From NCBI GenBank assembly GCA_003448875.1, contig DLXG01000236.1, positions 1 to 7,475 on the forward strand: a stretch of 7,475 nt of DNA, read 5' to 3'. Position numbers and translations under genes: made by a program. This DNA comes from Anaerolineaceae bacterium (lineage in GTDB: Bacteria; Chloroflexota; Anaerolineae; Anaerolineales; Anaerolineaceae). A model generated the notes under the pieces. That model worked only from the letters and a program-made list of their open reading frames with translations. It was not told the DNA's origin and searched no databases. The stretch's first letter is position 1, and every line of letters begins with the position of its first letter. Shown one piece after another: positions 5,523-7,475 of the stretch.

Positions 5523-6028
5523 TCCAACCCTCCAAAGTCTTTCTTCCAGACATATTTGAGAACGGTGTTATAAAAGGTTTGCATAGAAGGTTTAGGGCCT
5601 TCCTTAATACGTAGCATCCTGCAGCGCGGTGTCACTTCAACAAACATCGTCCCGCTTTCACTCATTTCGGTTGGCACCTTTTCCAGGGCAAACACCCGGG
5701 TGTTAGGCAGGCGCACCATCGGCAGGCGTTTTTCGGGTGTCTGTACCAGAGCCATCATGTAAAATTCGTAATTCGCCGTTGGAGTGGGCAGACGCACCAG
5801 CACCACGCGCGACTTTTTCTCCGGAACCTCCCGGAACTCAAATTGCGCTCCGGCAAAGGAAGAACATTTGGAATCATCCAACCGCTCCCCTACATGATCC
5901 CACCAGAATTTCAGGAACTTCAAGCCATCCCGCTCCAGATATTCCAGAAATCCTTTGGTTTGCGAGTGAAACAGAGTCGGCAGGGCTTCGTGGCAAAAGT
6001 TGTAGTGCTGGCTCTTGTTTTTATCCAT
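5519..6028 (-). CDS. Conserved-looking soluble protein of unknown function
   Basis: 169 residues from ATG 6028. The frame extends to an ATG at 6076, but that would overlap the NmrA-like gene by 56 bp. AGGAG (6041-6037) lies 8 nt before ATG 6028 and makes that the better start, with an 8-bp overlap (6021-6028) instead. There is no signal peptide or TM helix. The N-terminal third is Trp/Phe/His-rich and probably helical (MDKNKSQHYNFCHEALPTLF, then FLEYLERDG and FLKFWWDHV). The middle has beta-like alternation (SRVVLVRLPTPTANYEFYMM, and MFVEVTPRCRMLRIKEG later). The C-terminal part (about 147-164) looks helical. I do not recognise the family. Its place between the NmrA-like oxidoreductase and the three-TM protein, with overlaps at both ends, implies coordinated translation. 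A small-molecule or protein-binding domain is possible. Confidence 0.82.
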   Translation of the reverse strand: MDKNKSQHYNFCHEALPTLFHSQTKGFLEYLERDGLKFLKFWWDHVGERLDDSKCSSFAGAQFEFREVPEKKSRVVLVRLPTPTANYEFYMMALVQTPEKRLPMVRLPNTRVFALEKVPTEMSESGTMFVEVTPRCRMLRIKEGPKPSMQTFYNTVLKYVWKKDFGGLE

Positions 6029-6911
6029 TGGTTGCGCTCCTGGTCCTTTCGATCTCTTTTGAAATAAATTGATCAAATGTGGTGGGGTTCCTGCCCAATA
6101 ACATCCTTAATACATTCGGATTGCCGCGCATCCCGTATTGTTCATAATACATAAACATTTTCAAAAGAGTATTGACCGCATAAACTGGCATTCCGGCCGC
6201 CAGCATCCGATGCTGCCATTCTTCACGGTCAATTTCCACTGCCTCAACAATTTTGCCAATCTTTTTTGAAATTCTCTGGCTGATTTCTCTGGCGGTAAGA
6301 GCCTCCGGACCGCTCAACTCATAAATTGCATAAGCGTGATTCTCTTCCAGCAATACCGTAGCAGCCGCTTCGGCCACGTCACCTAAATCCACCTGACTTA
6401 GGACAGCGTCCACCGAGTAAGGGACAGTGTATTTTCCTTCCTGCTGAATGGTTTGCCAGTAACCAAGCAGGTTTTGCATATACACCGTTGGCTGCAGAAT
6501 AGTAAACGCCAGCCCGCTGGTAAACAAACGCTCCTCGACCCGCATTTTCTGCCAGTGATGCGGCATCTCTTCCACCTGCGGATGCAATACGGAATGATAA
6601 ACAAAACGCTGGACATCTTGGTGTTGAGCCGCCCGGATCAGATTATCGGCTATGCGCAATTCTTCGGGATTCATATTGGGTGGAATGTGATAAACCGTTG
6701 TAATACCCTGCATGGCTCTCTCAGCCAGCGAATAATCCAGCAAGTCACCAATAATGAAGTCTTCTATACCCAATTGGCGCAAGGGAAAAGTGTACGCTTC
6801 CCGGCGTACCCAGGCTCGAATTTTCACACCCTTTTCTGCCAATACCTCACACACCGCCAGACCGGTTTTCCCGCCGGCCCCGCTGATGAGGATCGTTTCG
6901 TTCTCTATCAT
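6021..6911 (-). CDS. NmrA-like / atypical SDR NAD(P)-binding protein
   Basis: 296 residues from ATG 6911. A longer frame reaches ATG 6977, but that ATG lies upstream of and translation would run through the terminator hairpin, so the shorter start is chosen; GAGGGA (6921-6916) stands just before it. The Rossmann glycine motif GAGGKTG is at 11-17. A basic residue pair after the second strand (WVRRE) is compatible with NADP(H). GDLLD and the VYHIPP segment follow as in NmrA-type proteins, and the LQPTVYMQN and VDLGDVAEAAATVL motifs are typical of this family. The catalytic Tyr-X3-Lys of classical SDRs is not obvious, so it may be a redox sensor or a reductase of the atypical SDR group. It is the first gene of the four-gene operon. 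Substrate unknown. Confidence 0.9.
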   Translation of the reverse strand: MIENETILISGAGGKTGLAVCEVLAEKGVKIRAWVRREAYTFPLRQLGIEDFIIGDLLDYSLAERAMQGITTVYHIPPNMNPEELRIADNLIRAAQHQDVQRFVYHSVLHPQVEEMPHHWQKMRVEERLFTSGLAFTILQPTVYMQNLLGYWQTIQQEGKYTVPYSVDAVLSQVDLGDVAEAAATVLLEENHAYAIYELSGPEALTAREISQRISKKIGKIVEAVEIDREEWQHRMLAAGMPVYAVNTLLKMFMYYEQYGMRGNPNVLRMLLGRNPTTFDQFISKEIERTRSATNG

Positions 6912-6923
6912 CACTTCCCTCGT

Positions 6924-6953
6924 ATTATATTCTAAAAAGGCTCCCGATGTCAG
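6924..6953 (-). promoter_or_regulatory. Promoter of the NmrA-to-MoaD-like operon, overlapping the upstream terminator
   Basis: On the minus strand, CTGACA (6953-6948, 5 of 6 to consensus) and a perfect TATAAT (6929-6924) are separated by 18 bp. The -35 hexamer lies in the loop edge and 3' arm of the permease terminator hairpin. Initiation about 7 bp after the -10 would fall near 6917, only about 6 nt before ATG 6911, so the transcript could be nearly leaderless. The start site is inferred. Confidence 0.55.
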
Positions 6954-6972
6954 AAGCCGGACATCGGGAGCC
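6932..6972 (-). terminator. Strong intrinsic terminator after the NCS2 permease gene
   Basis: A perfect 13-bp stem, GGCTCCCGATGTC, pairs across 6972-6960 and 6951-6939 around an 8-nt loop (6952-6959). On the minus strand it is followed by T5 (6938-6934), then AGAAT. It lies 58 bp after the permease stop codon at 7031. On the plus strand the run after the stem is ACCAAAAAA, so it works in the minus direction only. Confidence 0.92.
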
Positions 6973-6974
6973 AC

Positions 6975-7022
6975 CAAAAAACCAACCGAGATTACGTTCT
7001 TACGGATTGGTTAATCCGTTGG
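6975..7022 (-). other. Second hairpin and U-run between permease stop and terminator
   Basis: ACGGATT (7002-7008) pairs with AATCCGT (7013-7019) around a 4-nt loop. A weaker pairing, CCAAC (6982-6986) with GTTGG (7018-7022), would bring the minus-strand T6 (6980-6975) directly after a stem and competes with the first at 7018-7019. This may be a back-up terminator or 3'-end processing structure for the permease mRNA; it is less convincing than the 13-bp hairpin downstream. Confidence 0.4.
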
Positions 7023-7030
7023 CGGCTTAT

Positions 7031-7475
7031 TTACTTATCGAGCACGTTCAGCCGCTCCACCGGCGGTTTCCATACATTGGTGATCAGGTTCAACAGAATA
7101 CCAACCACCGCACCGGTTGCAATGGAAGGCCAGCCGAAGGGGAACAGGCCCTTGAGGATCGGGATCGGCAGGAAGCCGCCTTCGTAGCCGATGTTACCGC
7201 CAATACCGATGATCAGGATGGTCGCGCCGATGGCCAGTTGCTTGGGATCGAAGAGGTTGACCTTCTCCGCCAGCATCAGCGCAATACCCTGCATGCCGAT
7301 GACGCCAAACAGGTAGATGGACAAACCACCGGATACCGCGGTCGGGATGGTCGAGACCAGATCCGCCAGCGGGCCGATGAAGCCCAGCAAGACCGAGATT
7401 AAACCTGCCGTGATCAGCACCGGCCCGGAGTAGTTGCGGGTAATCACCATCAGCGAGTTGTTTTCACCGTAGTTG
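7031..7475 (-). CDS. NCS2 family uracil/xanthine permease, C-terminal fragment (5' part beyond the right edge)
   Basis: The frame remains open from the internal ATG at 7450 to the edge; the extra codons read NYGENNSL, so the true start is outside. About 147 residues remain. YGEN followed by ITRNYS is the helix-10 signature of UraA/UapA-type nucleobase transporters, whose Glu takes part in substrate binding. The later IPTAVSGGLSIYLFGVIGMQG segment is the family's next conserved stretch. At least four hydrophobic segments follow, consistent with helices 11-14, and the chain ends WKPPVERLNVLDK. These proteins import uracil or xanthine/uric acid by proton or sodium symport. The exact base cannot be told from this part. 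The gene ends 58 bp before a strong terminator and is transcribed separately from the NmrA operon. Confidence 0.92.
   Translation of the reverse strand, partial: NYGENNSLMVITRNYSGPVLITAGLISVLLGFIGPLADLVSTIPTAVSGGLSIYLFGVIGMQGIALMLAEKVNLFDPKQLAIGATILIIGIGGNIGYEGGFLPIPILKGLFPFGWPSIATGAVVGILLNLITNVWKPPVERLNVLDK

Noticed and set aside
6453..7402. Plus-strand open frames opposite the NmrA-like and NCS2 genes
   Set aside because: Both minus-strand genes are recognisable families with conserved motifs; the plus-strand frames cross the terminator region and encode no recognisable features.

Overview
The window looks like an ordinary bacterial chromosome segment, most likely from the Anaerolineae or a related lineage of Chloroflexota. 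That assignment is inferred from protein flavour: a BMP-type binding lipoprotein, a proline-linker sortase, a membrane protein with a cytoplasmic zinc ribbon, and several lineage-type hypothetical proteins. No marker gene in the window fixes the taxonomy. Genes are tightly packed. I see no rRNA, tRNA, CRISPR array, insertion sequence, phage gene or attachment site.

Layout. (1) 1-413, plus strand: the C-terminal end of a 12-TM MFS transporter. (2) 414-1660, plus strand: a monocistronic BMP-family substrate-binding lipoprotein with a good sigma-70-type promoter, an inverted repeat around that promoter, a stem-loop at the predicted 5' mRNA end, and a strong bidirectional terminator. (3) 1667-3587, minus strand: an exported single-pass protein with a C-terminal zinc ribbon, then signal peptidase I (lepB) with its own promoter, then a YgiT-type zinc-finger protein overlapping lepB by 4 bp. 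(4) 3588-4849, plus strand: divergent from group 3, a membrane-anchored sortase followed after 21 bp by a 71-residue single-TM protein. (5) 4876-6911, minus strand: a compact four-gene operon in the order NmrA-like NAD(P)-binding protein, unknown soluble protein, unknown three-TM protein, and MoaD/ThiS-like beta-grasp protein ending in Gly-Gly. (6) 7031-7475, minus strand: the C-terminal end of an NCS2 uracil/xanthine permease, followed by a 13-bp-stem terminator that also carries the likely -35 element of the next operon.

How they fit together. The ends of the window are transport: MFS, BMP receptor and nucleobase permease. The middle is envelope biogenesis: LepB removes signal peptides, the sortase would anchor secreted proteins, and two small or unknown membrane proteins lie beside them. 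The four-gene NmrA to MoaD-like operon is the least explained part. It contains a ubiquitin-fold sulfur-carrier-like protein without the usual E1-like activator or MoaE partner in the window.

Several gene starts differ from the longest open frames and were set using Shine-Dalgarno and promoter positions: sortase at TTG 3704, unknown soluble protein at ATG 6028, and NmrA-like at ATG 6911. lepB begins with a TTG or GTG codon.
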